Source of the DNA: Haemophilus paracuniculus
Lineage (GTDB): Bacteria; Pseudomonadota; Gammaproteobacteria; Enterobacterales; Pasteurellaceae
DNA: 64,000 bases
Direction of reading: 5' to 3'
NCBI RefSeq assembly: GCF_002015115.1
Contig: NZ_MUYA01000004.1
Location: forward strand, 1 to 64,000
The notes beneath the pieces are model-generated. The model saw only the letters and a program-made list of their open reading frames with translations. It was not told the DNA's origin and did no database searches. Shown here one piece after another: positions 20,238 through 28,536 of this stretch. Made by a program: the position numbers and the translations under genes. Each line of letters opens with the position of its first letter. Positions within the stretch are counted from its first letter, which is position 1.

Positions 20238-21107
20238 ATGAAACTAGATAGTATTGCATCATATCTATACTTCACTACTGTAAAAATAGAAACATCCAGT
20301 AAAGATGGGGATGGTTCAGGAACAGGCTTTATTTTTGATTTTTCAGACAGTCCAGAAGATTCATCTATTCTATTTTTAGTAACGAATAGGCACGTAGTTG
20401 AAAACACAATAAATGGGAAAATACTATTTCATACTATAGATGATAATGAAAATGGAGAAGATATATCACTAGAAAAGAGTTTTTATCTAGATAATATTCC
20501 TGATTGGAATAATATGTGGTTTTATCATCCAGATGACCAAATTGATATAGCCATATGTCCACTTTTACCGATTATAGAAAATGTGAAAAAGAATTTTAAT
20601 CAACATTTATTTTTTAAAGCAATTCCTAGAACAAGTATTCCTTCTCAGAATGAACTATATGCTTTAGATGCTATTGAAAATGTAACATTTGTTGGGTATC
20701 CAAATGGTGTATGGGATTCAGTGCATCATTTACCAATTCTAAGAAAGGGAACTACAGCATCACCTTTACAGATTGACTTTGAGAAAAAGCCTATTTTCTT
20801 AATTGATGCTTCTGTATTTGGTGGATCTAGTGGTAGTCCTTTATTTCTTATGGATAATGGAATGTATGCAGATAAGAAAGGAAGAGCTTATGTAGGTCGT
20901 AGGTTTTATTTCTTAGGAATAGTAACTGCTGTATATTTTAGAACGCAAATCAATAGTGTAGAGGCCAAAGCTATTCCTACCAATTTAGTCCCGATAGTTA
21001 AAAATCAAGAAATGATTGATTTAGGTGTTGTTTTTAAATCTAAAATGATTTTAGAAACAATAAGTTTTTTTCAAAAAAGAGCATCTAAAATATGTTGGCG
21101 TTGGTAA
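20238..21107 (+). CDS. Trypsin-like serine protease, cytoplasmic
   Basis: A 289-aa chymotrypsin-fold protease. The catalytic triad is visible: His in LVTNRHVVEN near residue 52, Asp in DQIDIAICPL near 110, and Ser in GGSSGSPLF near 200. An oxyanion GSGTGFIF segment precedes the His. There is no signal peptide, PDZ domain or membrane segment, so it is not DegP/DegS. It is AT-rich compared with metH, starts 43 nt after it, and is convergent with the ter cluster. Such stand-alone trypsin-like proteins often occur in accessory or conflict loci. Substrate is unknown. Confidence 0.8.
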   Translation: MKLDSIASYLYFTTVKIETSSKDGDGSGTGFIFDFSDSPEDSSILFLVTNRHVVENTINGKILFHTIDDNENGEDISLEKSFYLDNIPDWNNMWFYHPDDQIDIAICPLLPIIENVKKNFNQHLFFKAIPRTSIPSQNELYALDAIENVTFVGYPNGVWDSVHHLPILRKGTTASPLQIDFEKKPIFLIDASVFGGSSGSPLFLMDNGMYADKKGRAYVGRRFYFLGIVTAVYFRTQINSVEAKAIPTNLVPIVKNQEMIDLGVVFKSKMILETISFFQKRASKICWRW

Positions 21108-21166
21108 TGTACTCAGAATATAAACTGCATCCTATTTTTTAGAATTTATAATTCATTAGTTATATA

Positions 21167-21195
21167 ATAAAAGCGGACTTCCGTCCGCTTTTATT
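21167..21195. terminator. Bidirectional intrinsic terminator
   Basis: AAAAGCGGAC pairs with GTCCGCTTTT across a short loop, flanked by A and T tracts. It separates the convergent protease gene and the terA-like gene. Confidence 0.85.
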
Positions 21196-21196
21196 A

Positions 21197-21871
21197 TTAT
21201 TTAGATCCAGCTCCCCAATTAAATCCCCAGCCATAATAACGATCGCATTCTTTATGTCCGTTATGGAAAGTGATTTCTTTACGTACAGACATTTGATTGC
21301 CGTTAAATTCAATAGACGCAATGGCACAGAATGTTCTTGGATCTGTTTGTCGTCCCATTTCAACCACAATATCAGGCTGGTTCGGTACTTTTACTGTGAC
21401 AACAGCATCAGATTCGCCCCATTTTGCTACACCTTCATAGATAAAGCAGTAGACAATAATCCGCTTGATATAATTTGCTCCGATAGGATTAACTAAAATA
21501 TTTTCACCAGAAGAACTACCTGAACCACGATCATCACCACAATGCCAAATATAGGGAGCTTCTGTATAGCAACCTTGTCTAGTACGTTGATTTTTTGCTC
21601 CACCTCGGTTATGGGAAAATTGCAAACCATCAATGACCGAAGCCTGTCCATTGGTTAATTCATAGTAACAACCTAAATCTAGGTCAATATCTTGGTTTTT
21701 ATTAAATAAGTTGGCAAATAATCCATCATTTTTCTTTTGTGTCCAGTTTAAATTGATCACAATATTTTGATCATTACTTTTAGATAAATCAATACGTGTA
21801 GAATCACCTGATTTTTCCAATACTACTTTACTTAATGATATTTTAGGTTTCTTTGTTACATCAATAGCCAT
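21197..21871 (-). CDS. TerA-like tellurite/stress protein
   Basis: A 224-aa TerD-superfamily protein of the TerA-like branch. The Ca-binding type motif DLDLGCYYEL sits near residue 63, followed by the conserved PYIWHCGDDRGSG and VYCFIYEGVAKWGESDAVV segments. The Ter proteins form metal-linked stress complexes at the membrane that give resistance to tellurite, phage and colicins. I chose the ATG at 21871 because of the GGAG ribosome site; a longer frame upstream overlaps the hairpin and has no such site. It is the last gene of the ter operon. Full TerA is longer, so this is a compact version. Confidence 0.82.
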   Translation of the reverse strand: MAIDVTKKPKISLSKVVLEKSGDSTRIDLSKSNDQNIVINLNWTQKKNDGLFANLFNKNQDIDLDLGCYYELTNGQASVIDGLQFSHNRGGAKNQRTRQGCYTEAPYIWHCGDDRGSGSSSGENILVNPIGANYIKRIIVYCFIYEGVAKWGESDAVVTVKVPNQPDIVVEMGRQTDPRTFCAIASIEFNGNQMSVRKEITFHNGHKECDRYYGWGFNWGAGSK

Positions 21872-21884
21872 AATGATTTCTCCA

Positions 21885-21912
21885 TAAAAAATGGGTAATT
21901 TCTTACCCATTT
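21885..21912 (-). terminator. Internal hairpin between terD and terA-like
   Basis: On the minus strand ATGGGTAA pairs with TTACCCAT and is followed by TTTTTT. It lies between terD and the terA-like gene, so it probably acts as a partial terminator lowering expression of the last gene. Confidence 0.7.
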
Positions 21913-21920
21913 ATATTTTA

Positions 21921-22496
21921 TTAAATGTTAATACCGTAATTTCTTGCTAATGCAGCTAATCCGCCAGCAAATCCTTGTCCTACGGCACGGAATTTCCATT
22001 CTCCATTGTGGCGATAAACCTCACCAAAAATCATTGCAGTTTCAGTTGAAGCATCTTCGCTTAAATCAAAACGAGCAATTTCATTATTATTAGCCCCATC
22101 GACACAGCGAACAAATGCACCGACAACTTGACCAAAGCTCTGTTTTCTAGCCTCTGCATCATGAATAGTAACTGTAATCGCAATTTTCTCCACTGCAGTA
22201 GGCAATTTGTCTAGGTAAATAATAATACTTTCATCATCACCATCACCAGCTCCAGTACGGTTATCACCAGTATGCTCAATACTACCGTCTGAGGCTTTTA
22301 GATTATTGTAAAAAATAAAATCAGAATCCGAACGGACTTTTCCGTTAGTACCAAGCATAAACGCACTACCATCGAGGTCAAATTCTGCCCCATCAGTCGT
22401 TCTCACATCCCAACCTAATCCAATCACTAATTTAGTGAGATTTGGGGCATTTTTGCTTAAACTGACGTTTCCGCCTTTTGATAAAGATACTGACAT
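21921..22496 (-). CDS. terD: Tellurium resistance protein TerD
   Basis: A 191-aa protein with the complete TerD fold. It starts [15 protein letters not shown], has [20 protein letters not shown] with the Asp-rich Ca-binding site, then TGAGDGDDE and [13 protein letters not shown]. Length and N-terminus fit TerD or TerE; the two are close paralogues. TerD binds calcium and works with TerC and TerA-type proteins in a membrane-linked stress complex. The start follows GGAG. It sits between the exported small protein and the terA-like gene. Confidence 0.92.
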   Translation of the reverse strand: MSVSLSKGGNVSLSKNAPNLTKLVIGLGWDVRTTDGAEFDLDGSAFMLGTNGKVRSDSDFIFYNNLKASDGSIEHTGDNRTGAGDGDDESIIIYLDKLPTAVEKIAITVTIHDAEARKQSFGQVVGAFVRCVDGANNNEIARFDLSEDASTETAMIFGEVYRHNGEWKFRAVGQGFAGGLAALARNYGINI

Positions 22497-22527
22497 AATA
22501 AAATCTCCATTGAGTTGTTGAATAAAA

Positions 22528-22890
22528 TTAGTAGCAAGATTGGTGTGATAAACCTGCTTGCTGATTTAATTTTTTAGCCGTCTCACACGCTGAACGAGAT
22601 TGTTTTCCCGCACAATTTTGATTAAACCAATTCGTTAGTTGGTTGAGTTTCGCAATATTTTGGTTATATTGATTAACTTCATATTGTGAATATTGATTTA
22701 CCGAAGTTTGGCTTAAATCATTCTGTAACCAATCTGCTTCGTTATAAATTCTGACGCATTGCTCCATCAATTCATCGCTAATCACCGGAACATAACCACT
22801 TGTTGAGGAAGTTGGCGGTGCTTTATAAGATTGTGATAATGCTGTGGTAGAAATAAATAATAAACTCATCACTAAATTAAGATTTTTCAT
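22528..22890 (-). CDS. Small exported protein in ter cluster
   Basis: A 120-aa protein with an N-terminal signal peptide of about 19 residues (likely cleavage after TTALS). The mature part is rich in Gln and Asn and has four cysteines ([29 protein letters not shown]) that could form disulphides in the periplasm. Its start overlaps the terC stop by 14 nt, so it is coupled to terC. I do not recognise the family, and it is not a standard ter gene. Confidence 0.7.
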   Translation of the reverse strand: MKNLNLVMSLLFISTTALSQSYKAPPTSSTSGYVPVISDELMEQCVRIYNEADWLQNDLSQTSVNQYSQYEVNQYNQNIAKLNQLTNWFNQNCAGKQSRSACETAKKLNQQAGLSHQSCY

Positions 22891-23887
22891 TATTCTCGTT
22901 CTCCGGAAAAATAAAGGAAGCTAATACCCCAACGGCTAATGTACCTAAAACAATAAATAAGCTAGTATTGGCTGAAATATGAATACCGCTATCGCCGATG
23001 GCATGATTCCAAGATTGAATACCCATTTTGATACCGATAAAGAACAGCAAGGCAATGACCGCTTTTTCAAGATGAACTAAATATTTAGTAAGTGCGGCTA
23101 GAATGAAGTAGAGACTACGTAAGCCAAGAATGGCGAAGATCATAGCGGCATAAACTAATAAAGGTTCTTGCGTAACGGCAATCACCGCAGGTACAGAATC
23201 GAAGGCAAAGGCAACATCAGAGGTTTCAATTGCCATTAAGCAGAGAAATGCAGGGGTTGCGTAACGTAATCCTTTACGAGTAACTAAGGCGAGATTCTCT
23301 GGGGTAAGCTCTGAATGTTTAACGAAGAAACGTTCTGCCAATAATTTGGGTAATACAGGCATCAATTTACCCACTAAACGAACACTCCAATGGTTTGAAT
23401 AATCTTCAATTTCTTCATCTGAGTCATTATTACTGCTTAACATTTTGTAACCACTCCAAATCACAAAAGCGGCAAAAATGAAACCGACATAAGGGCTTAC
23501 TGTAAATAAACCTGTGCCTATCACAACGAAAATCGCACGGAAAATCAATGCACCAATAATTCCCCAATAGAGGATGCGATGTTGTAGTTTTCCCGTAATG
23601 CCAAAAGAGGCAAAAATGGCGACAAACACCATTAAATTATCAATAGAGAGGCTTTTTTCTAACACATAGCCAGCGAGATAAAGATCCGCCGCTTCTTTGT
23701 TAAATCTTACCCAAAGATAGCCATAAAATGCCAACGCCAATCCGATCCAAAAGATTGACCAAAGTGAAGCATCTTTTACGCTAATCTCTTTTGTATTGCG
23801 ATGAGCAAACAAATCAAGATAAACAGAAAAGGCAATCACCCCAAAAAAGACAAGGATTGTTTCGACAGGAAAACCAAAATTAGTCAT
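22877..23887 (-). CDS. terC: TerC-family integral membrane protein
   Basis: A 336-aa membrane protein with about nine hydrophobic helices. The TerC signatures are YVLEKSLSIDNLMVFVAIF and AIETSDVAFAFDSVPAVIAV. The central loop is acidic (DSDEEIEDYS). TerC anchors the tellurite/stress complex; relatives (Alx, MntY) export manganese. The ATG at 23887 (MTNFGFPVET) matches family starts better than the frame's first codon seven residues upstream. It is the first gene of the ter operon and is divergent from an XRE regulator. Confidence 0.93.
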   Translation of the reverse strand: MTNFGFPVETILVFFGVIAFSVYLDLFAHRNTKEISVKDASLWSIFWIGLALAFYGYLWVRFNKEAADLYLAGYVLEKSLSIDNLMVFVAIFASFGITGKLQHRILYWGIIGALIFRAIFVVIGTGLFTVSPYVGFIFAAFVIWSGYKMLSSNNDSDEEIEDYSNHWSVRLVGKLMPVLPKLLAERFFVKHSELTPENLALVTRKGLRYATPAFLCLMAIETSDVAFAFDSVPAVIAVTQEPLLVYAAMIFAILGLRSLYFILAALTKYLVHLEKAVIALLFFIGIKMGIQSWNHAIGDSGIHISANTSLFIVLGTLAVGVLASFIFPENENNEKS

Positions 23888-23967
23888 AATAGATACGCTC
23901 TCATACAAGCATTGCTTGATAAATATACAAATACGAAATAAGATCAGTATAAATCTTCAACCAAACT

Positions 23968-24012
23968 TAACCACCAACAAAATGCAGGTAAAATTATGCT
24001 TTTTGTGGTTAA
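23968..24012. promoter_or_regulatory. Inverted repeat between terC and XRE gene
   Basis: TTAACCAC at 23968-23975 and GTGGTTAA at 24005-24012 are perfect inverted 8-mers, 29 nt apart. They lie in the divergent intergenic region of the XRE regulator and terC. This position suits an operator bound by the XRE protein. Inference only. Confidence 0.45.
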
Positions 24013-24035
24013 AATTCGCCAAATAGTGGGTATAT

Positions 24036-24467
24036 ATGGAATACAATCAAAAAATTAGAGCTTTAAGAGAAATTAAACAATGGTCGCAGGAACAGATGGC
24101 AGAAAAATTAAATATGTCATTAAACGGTTATGCCAAAATTGAACGAGGGGAAACCAAACTTACCCTAGATAAATTAGAACAAATTGCCAGTCTTTTTAAT
24201 ATGGATGCCTTAGAGTTTATGCAAAATGCTAATAATGGTGTCTATTTTGTAATGAATGAAAATTCAGATTATAACAATACTGTTTATTATGGTATCCAAG
24301 AAAATCCTGTTATCGAATTAGAGAAATTAAAATTAGCTTTACAGTTAAAAGATAATCTCATTTCCCATAAAGAAGAACTGTTAAAAACAAAGGATGTTTT
24401 ATTAGCACAAAAGCAAAATGAAATTGATTCATTAAAAGATATTATTGCTTTATTGAAAGCCAAATAA
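24036..24467 (+). CDS. XRE-family regulator with coiled-coil tail
   Basis: A 143-aa regulator. Residues about 6-60 form a lambda-repressor-like helix-turn-helix (LREIKQWSQEQMAEKLNMSL, then KIERGETKLTLDKLEQIA). Residues about 95-143 form a Lys/Leu-rich coiled coil that could allow dimerisation. It is divergent from terC and is probably the local regulator of the ter operon. The ribosome site is weak. It is AT-rich like the cluster. Confidence 0.82.
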   Translation: MEYNQKIRALREIKQWSQEQMAEKLNMSLNGYAKIERGETKLTLDKLEQIASLFNMDALEFMQNANNGVYFVMNENSDYNNTVYYGIQENPVIELEKLKLALQLKDNLISHKEELLKTKDVLLAQKQNEIDSLKDIIALLKAK

Positions 24468-24497
24468 ATAACGTAAAGTTTTTAGAGACAGATCTCA

Positions 24498-25337
24498 ATG
24501 CAAACACCCCAAATCCACCTCGGCACGGGCGGTTATAGTGATACGGACTTAATCGGGACGCTTTATCCGTTTGGGACGGATAAGGCGGATTTTTTGTCGA
24601 TTTATGCTCAGCATTACGACACTGTTGAGATTAACAGCACCTTTCACGCCCCGATTGGGGTAAAGGCGTTGCAGGGTATGCTGGAAAAAGCTGCGGGTAA
24701 GTTGCAATTCTCGGTCAAACTGCATCAAGATTTTAGCCATAAACGCACCGCAACTGCCGAGCAAGCGGTAGGATTTTTGAAAGTTTTGCAGCCATTGAAA
24801 GAGGCGGGCTGTTTGGCGAATTTATTTGTGCAGTTTCCTGCTGAGTTTGAGCGAACAACCGCCAATCGTTATTATTTGGCGGAACTGGTGTCGTGGTTTA
24901 GCGATTATCCGCTCGCGATTGAGTTCCGCCATAGCAGTTGGCATACGCCATCGGTGTTGGATTATTTTCACGGCAAGCCAAATCTGATTTGGTGCAATGT
25001 GGATTATCCGCCCAATATTGGCTTGCCCGCTTTTCATTTTTATGCCAACCAACGCACCGCTTACCTCCGGCTGCACGGTCGCAACCCAAATTGGTGGAAA
25101 GCCCAATCGGCAAAAGAACGCCATGATTATCGTTATAGCGACACGGAATTAAAACAGCTGGCGGCGTTCTTACATCAACGCCAAGCTGAATTTGACAGGC
25201 TTTATCTCTACTTCCAAAACACCACCAACAGCCACTCTTTTTATAATATTGAAAGTTTGAAAGGGTATTTGTCTGAATATGGATTTAAAATAAAGCCCAC
25301 GCCTGAGTTTTTAGTCGGGCAGCAGAGTTTGTTTTAG
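24498..25337 (+). CDS. DUF72 (YecE-family) protein
   Basis: A 279-aa protein of the DUF72 family, a TIM-barrel fold of unknown activity. Family marks are IHLGTGGYSD at the N-terminus, YDTVEINSTFHAP, FSVKLHQDFSH, AIEFRHSSWH near residue 138, and AYLRLHGRNPNWW. Some family members relate to tRNA or nucleotide metabolism only by context, so no reaction is proposed. It lies downstream of the XRE gene but has the ordinary base composition of the chromosome. A hairpin terminator follows. Confidence 0.88.
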   Translation: MQTPQIHLGTGGYSDTDLIGTLYPFGTDKADFLSIYAQHYDTVEINSTFHAPIGVKALQGMLEKAAGKLQFSVKLHQDFSHKRTATAEQAVGFLKVLQPLKEAGCLANLFVQFPAEFERTTANRYYLAELVSWFSDYPLAIEFRHSSWHTPSVLDYFHGKPNLIWCNVDYPPNIGLPAFHFYANQRTAYLRLHGRNPNWWKAQSAKERHDYRYSDTELKQLAAFLHQRQAEFDRLYLYFQNTTNSHSFYNIESLKGYLSEYGFKIKPTPEFLVGQQSLF

Positions 25338-25338
25338 G

Positions 25339-25361
25339 TTGGAAGTTTACTTCCAATTTTT
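25339..25361 (+). terminator. Intrinsic terminator after DUF72 gene
   Basis: TTGGAAGT pairs with ACTTCCAA over a two-base loop, followed by TTTTTG. A weaker related hairpin (TGGAATTTAGCTTCCA) follows at about 25379-25395. Confidence 0.75.
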
Positions 25362-25495
25362 GTGTAAATCCAAAGGATTGGAATTTAGCTTCCATTTTTT
25401 GCCATACAAGCGGTCCATTCCCCAAAAATTCCACCCCTTGCACCTCATTCAATTTCCGTTATCATACGGATTTTTCTAACCAGATTGGGGATTTT

Positions 25496-25978
25496 ATGTC
25501 TAAATTGAAACTCGTTTTACTTTCGATGGCGGTGGCTGGGTTGTTTGCTTGTACGTCATCGGAACAGCAGAAAACGACCAAACCGCAGAAAACGGCGGCG
25601 GTGGGGTATTTGAAAGCGGATATTAGTCAGGCGGAATTGAATAATCCTGCCGAGTACAAACGTTATAGCTATTATTGCAAGGATTTCACCACGGGCGAAA
25701 CCGCCTATTTGGCGACCTATTTTCCGCTGTCGCGTGAGAGCCGTAAGCAGGAAAATTTTGGGATCTATTTTCAGTTAAATGGGGCGAAAGCCGAGCCTTT
25801 TGATCATCTCGCCAATAAAGCGATCAATGCGGCTGGCACACGTTTTGAAGTGAGCTACCGCTCTTACTATCCGATCCAAGGCAGCTATGTTGATTTAATC
25901 GCCCGCGAGCGTAGTTCGATTTATTACAAAAACCAAAACGGCACGAAATTGCCTTGGTTAGAATGTCGCCAAGGCTAA
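25496..25978 (+). CDS. Lipoprotein of unknown function
   Basis: A 160-aa protein with a clear lipoprotein signal (LFAC near residue 19; Thr at +2). The mature protein has a Cys pair (YYCKDF, WLECRQG) and no motif I recognise. It is flanked by its own promoter region and converges on the ABC operon, with 1 nt between the stops. It seems to be a stand-alone envelope protein. Confidence 0.75.
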   Translation: MSKLKLVLLSMAVAGLFACTSSEQQKTTKPQKTAAVGYLKADISQAELNNPAEYKRYSYYCKDFTTGETAYLATYFPLSRESRKQENFGIYFQLNGAKAEPFDHLANKAINAAGTRFEVSYRSYYPIQGSYVDLIARERSSIYYKNQNGTKLPWLECRQG

Positions 25979-25979
25979 T

Positions 25980-26714
25980 TTACGCCAATTTCCCAACCCC
26001 AAAAATCTCTTTCCGCTCTTGATCGATTTCGACCTTGATTCCAAAGGCTTGGGCGAGGTTTTGTGGGGTGAGGACGCTTGCGGTGTCGCCTGCGGCGAGT
26101 AGCTTGCCGTGATCGAGCAGGATAATTTCATCGCAAAATTGGTAGGCGAGGGAAAGGTGGTGGATCACGATCACGCAGGTGCGGTGGGGCGTGAGGGCTT
26201 TGAGTTTTTCCATTATGTCGATCTGGTAGTAGGGATCGAGGGCAGCGATCGGTTCATCGGCGAGGATCAACGGGCTGCCTTTAATGCAGCAACGAGCCAG
26301 TTGCACCCGCGTTTTTTCGCCGCCCGACAGTTGCTGAAACGGCTTTTCGAGCAGATCCGCCACCGCAAATTGTTGGGCGATTTGCTGGATTTTGACTCGC
26401 TCGTCCGCTGGGCGTAGTGGTTGTGCCAAGCCGAGGGCGATCACATCATAAACCGATAGATCCCACTGGATCGCCGTGCTTTGGGCGAGGTAGGCGAGCA
26501 GTTGGCTCTTTTGCTGGGGCGACATTTCGCTCAATTTGCTAGAATTTAGCCAAATCTCACCCCTTGCAAGCGGTAAGATCCCCGCCAAACTTTTCAACAG
26601 GGTCGATTTGCCCGCCCCGTTCGCCCCCATAATCCCGACCAATTTTCCCTGCGGAATCTGGCAACTGACGTTGTGTAAACCGTAGGCTAGGCTAATATTT
26701 TCCACGTTAAGCAT
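25980..26714 (-). CDS. ABC importer ATPase (iron/B12 type)
   Basis: A 244-aa ATPase of the FecE/BtuD family. Walker A is GANGAGKST near residue 31, the ABC signature LSGGEKTRVQLAR lies near 128, Walker B is LILADEP, and the switch His sits in VIVIHH. It energises uptake through the adjacent FecCD-type permease, whose gene it overlaps by 8 nt. It is the last gene of the TonB receptor operon. The substrate (cobalamin, haem or siderophore) cannot be settled from the ATPase. Confidence 0.88.
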   Translation of the reverse strand: MLNVENISLAYGLHNVSCQIPQGKLVGIMGANGAGKSTLLKSLAGILPLARGEIWLNSSKLSEMSPQQKSQLLAYLAQSTAIQWDLSVYDVIALGLAQPLRPADERVKIQQIAQQFAVADLLEKPFQQLSGGEKTRVQLARCCIKGSPLILADEPIAALDPYYQIDIMEKLKALTPHRTCVIVIHHLSLAYQFCDEIILLDHGKLLAAGDTASVLTPQNLAQAFGIKVEIDQERKEIFGVGKLA

Positions 26715-27684
26715 AGAGTTTCCTTGTTTGGGTCAGCAAAATCCAAATCAGGCAAGGTGCGCCGAGAATGGCGGTGAGCGTGCCGATGTAGATGTGCGAG
26801 AAAAACGGCAGGTAGATAATGCTCAAATCGGCGATCAGCAAAAGTAACGCCCCGATCAGACCGCTTGTTAAGTAGAGTTGCGAGGGGCGTTTTTTGAGCA
26901 AAATTCGTGCAAAATGAGGGGCGATTAAGCCGATAAAGCCAATCGTGCCAGTTTGCGGAATGGTCGCCCCGACCAACAACGCTACGCCGAAGCTGGTGAT
27001 GAAAAAACTGCGTTTTGGGTCGATTCCCATTGTCGAGGCGGTTTCTTCGCCGAACGTGAGCAAACCGAGGTAACGGCGTTGTTGGTAGAGGCAGAACAAG
27101 CCCACGCCCACGAACGGCAGGCAGAGCAACAGCGTGTCCATTTTCGCCCACACCAACGAGCCTTGTAGCCAGCGGTAAAGTTCGGCTAACGCCCACGGGC
27201 TTTCGGCGTTTGAGAGCAACAGGGCGATTGCCGAGCCGAGTAGCATATTGACCGCCAGCCCTGCGAGGATCATCATTGTGGTGCCGTGGCGGCGGGCGAT
27301 GAAATAGACCAGCAAAAAGCTCGCCAACGCCCCCGCCATACCGCCGAGCAACAGCCACGCCATTGGCACGGAAAAATAGTACAACATAAACACGCTGGCG
27401 GTGGTCGCCCCGTTCGCACTGCCGAGCAAGCCTGGGCTGGCGAGGGGATTTTGGAACACCCCTTGCATTGCGTTGCCTGCCACCGCAAGGCTTGCCCCCG
27501 TGAGGACGGCGAGCAAAATGCGAGGCAGGCGAATTTCCCATAATACGAGGGATCGCATATCGGTCAGCACCCCATCCGCGTTGAGCAGGGCAGAAAAATC
27601 GCTTAATTGATAGCCAATCGCAAGGGCGATAATGGCGATTAACAGCCCACCCAAAGCGAAATTTAACCTGTTGATTTTATTCAT
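26707..27684 (-). CDS. FecCD/BtuC-type ABC permease
   Basis: A 325-aa permease with about ten transmembrane helices, typical of type II importers for iron chelates, haem and cobalamin. Marks are RLPRILLAVLTGASLAVAGN, the QNPLASPGLLG loop, and GTIGFIGLIAPHFARI near residue 245. It overlaps the binding-protein gene by 8 nt and the ATPase gene by 8 nt, so the three parts are made together. Confidence 0.9.
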   Translation of the reverse strand: MNKINRLNFALGGLLIAIIALAIGYQLSDFSALLNADGVLTDMRSLVLWEIRLPRILLAVLTGASLAVAGNAMQGVFQNPLASPGLLGSANGATTASVFMLYYFSVPMAWLLLGGMAGALASFLLVYFIARRHGTTMMILAGLAVNMLLGSAIALLLSNAESPWALAELYRWLQGSLVWAKMDTLLLCLPFVGVGLFCLYQQRRYLGLLTFGEETASTMGIDPKRSFFITSFGVALLVGATIPQTGTIGFIGLIAPHFARILLKKRPSQLYLTSGLIGALLLLIADLSIIYLPFFSHIYIGTLTAILGAPCLIWILLTQTRKLYA

Positions 27685-28498
27685 CTTTCTTTGTCTTGAT
27701 CAGTTGTGGATAAAGCCATTCTGCCCCCTGCCAAATCCCCTGATCGAAGCAATAAGTATATTTCAACGGGGCGGTAGCAAGCGGTCGGTTTTTGAATAAT
27801 TTTTGCCAAAGGTGCAGCGAAAGTAGTTCCGCCTGTTCGTTGTAGCCTCGTTTATCTGTCAGGGAAATCAGCACATTCGGCTGGCTCAAAATCACTTTTT
27901 CGAGGGAAAAATTTTGCGGCGTAAGTGCCGTTTTGAGGGGCGTTAAGCCGAGCAGAGCGAGCAAGGTGCGATATTGAGGCTGGTTGGTTTCCACCACGCC
28001 CGTTTCCGACAAAATCAAGGTCTCTGCAAGGGGTAGGTTTAACGAAAATTTTTGCGATTTCAAGCGAGCCACCAACCGTTCGGCGTGGGCTTGATTATCG
28101 GTCAGTTTGCCGAGTTGCAACATCAACTCAAAAAGCTGTTCGGGGGTTTGGGGGCTGTCGTTAATCGGGATAATTTTCGCCCCGAGTTTTTTCAGATCAG
28201 CGGTCAGTTGTGGATAAAAAAACTCGTTGATCAGCAGGGTTTTGTCCAAATAGGGCAACAGCTTGCCGAGTTGTGGCTCAATGGTCGGTTTGTCGCGGTT
28301 GAGTTTATCCAACATCATCAGCGGATTATTGGAATAGGGCGACATTCCAGCAATCTGCTCAGGGCGAGCGATTTCCAGCAACAAGCGGTCGCTACATAGG
28401 GTCAGCGAGACAAATTGTTCCGCTGATTTTTGGGCGAAAGCCAGCGGGGCAAGCAATCCCGCCAACCCCAAAAGCGTGTAAAAACGAAAAGCCAACAT
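27677..28498 (-). CDS. Periplasmic metal-chelate/B12-binding protein
   Basis: A 273-aa FecB/BtuF-like class III binding protein with a signal peptide (cleavage about AFAQ-K). After the signal it reads VSLTLCSDRLLLEIARPEQI, a form shared by several iron- and cobalamin-type binders. The second lobe includes VILSQPNVLISL. It hands ligand to the permease encoded directly downstream. It is separated from the TonB receptor gene by a hairpin that could lower its expression. Confidence 0.82.
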   Translation of the reverse strand: MLAFRFYTLLGLAGLLAPLAFAQKSAEQFVSLTLCSDRLLLEIARPEQIAGMSPYSNNPLMMLDKLNRDKPTIEPQLGKLLPYLDKTLLINEFFYPQLTADLKKLGAKIIPINDSPQTPEQLFELMLQLGKLTDNQAHAERLVARLKSQKFSLNLPLAETLILSETGVVETNQPQYRTLLALLGLTPLKTALTPQNFSLEKVILSQPNVLISLTDKRGYNEQAELLSLHLWQKLFKNRPLATAPLKYTYCFDQGIWQGAEWLYPQLIKTKKDE

Positions 28499-28501
28499 CG
28501 C

Positions 28502-28526
28502 AAAAAAGGCGAGCTTCCGCCCGCCT
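28502..28526 (-). terminator. Hairpin between receptor and ABC genes
   Basis: On the minus strand AGGCGGGC pairs with GCTCGCCT (one G-T pair) around a 4-nt loop, then TTTTTT. It sits between the TonB receptor stop and the binding-protein gene. It probably acts as a partial terminator so the receptor is made in excess. Confidence 0.65.
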
Positions 28527-28536
28527 CTCTCAAAAG

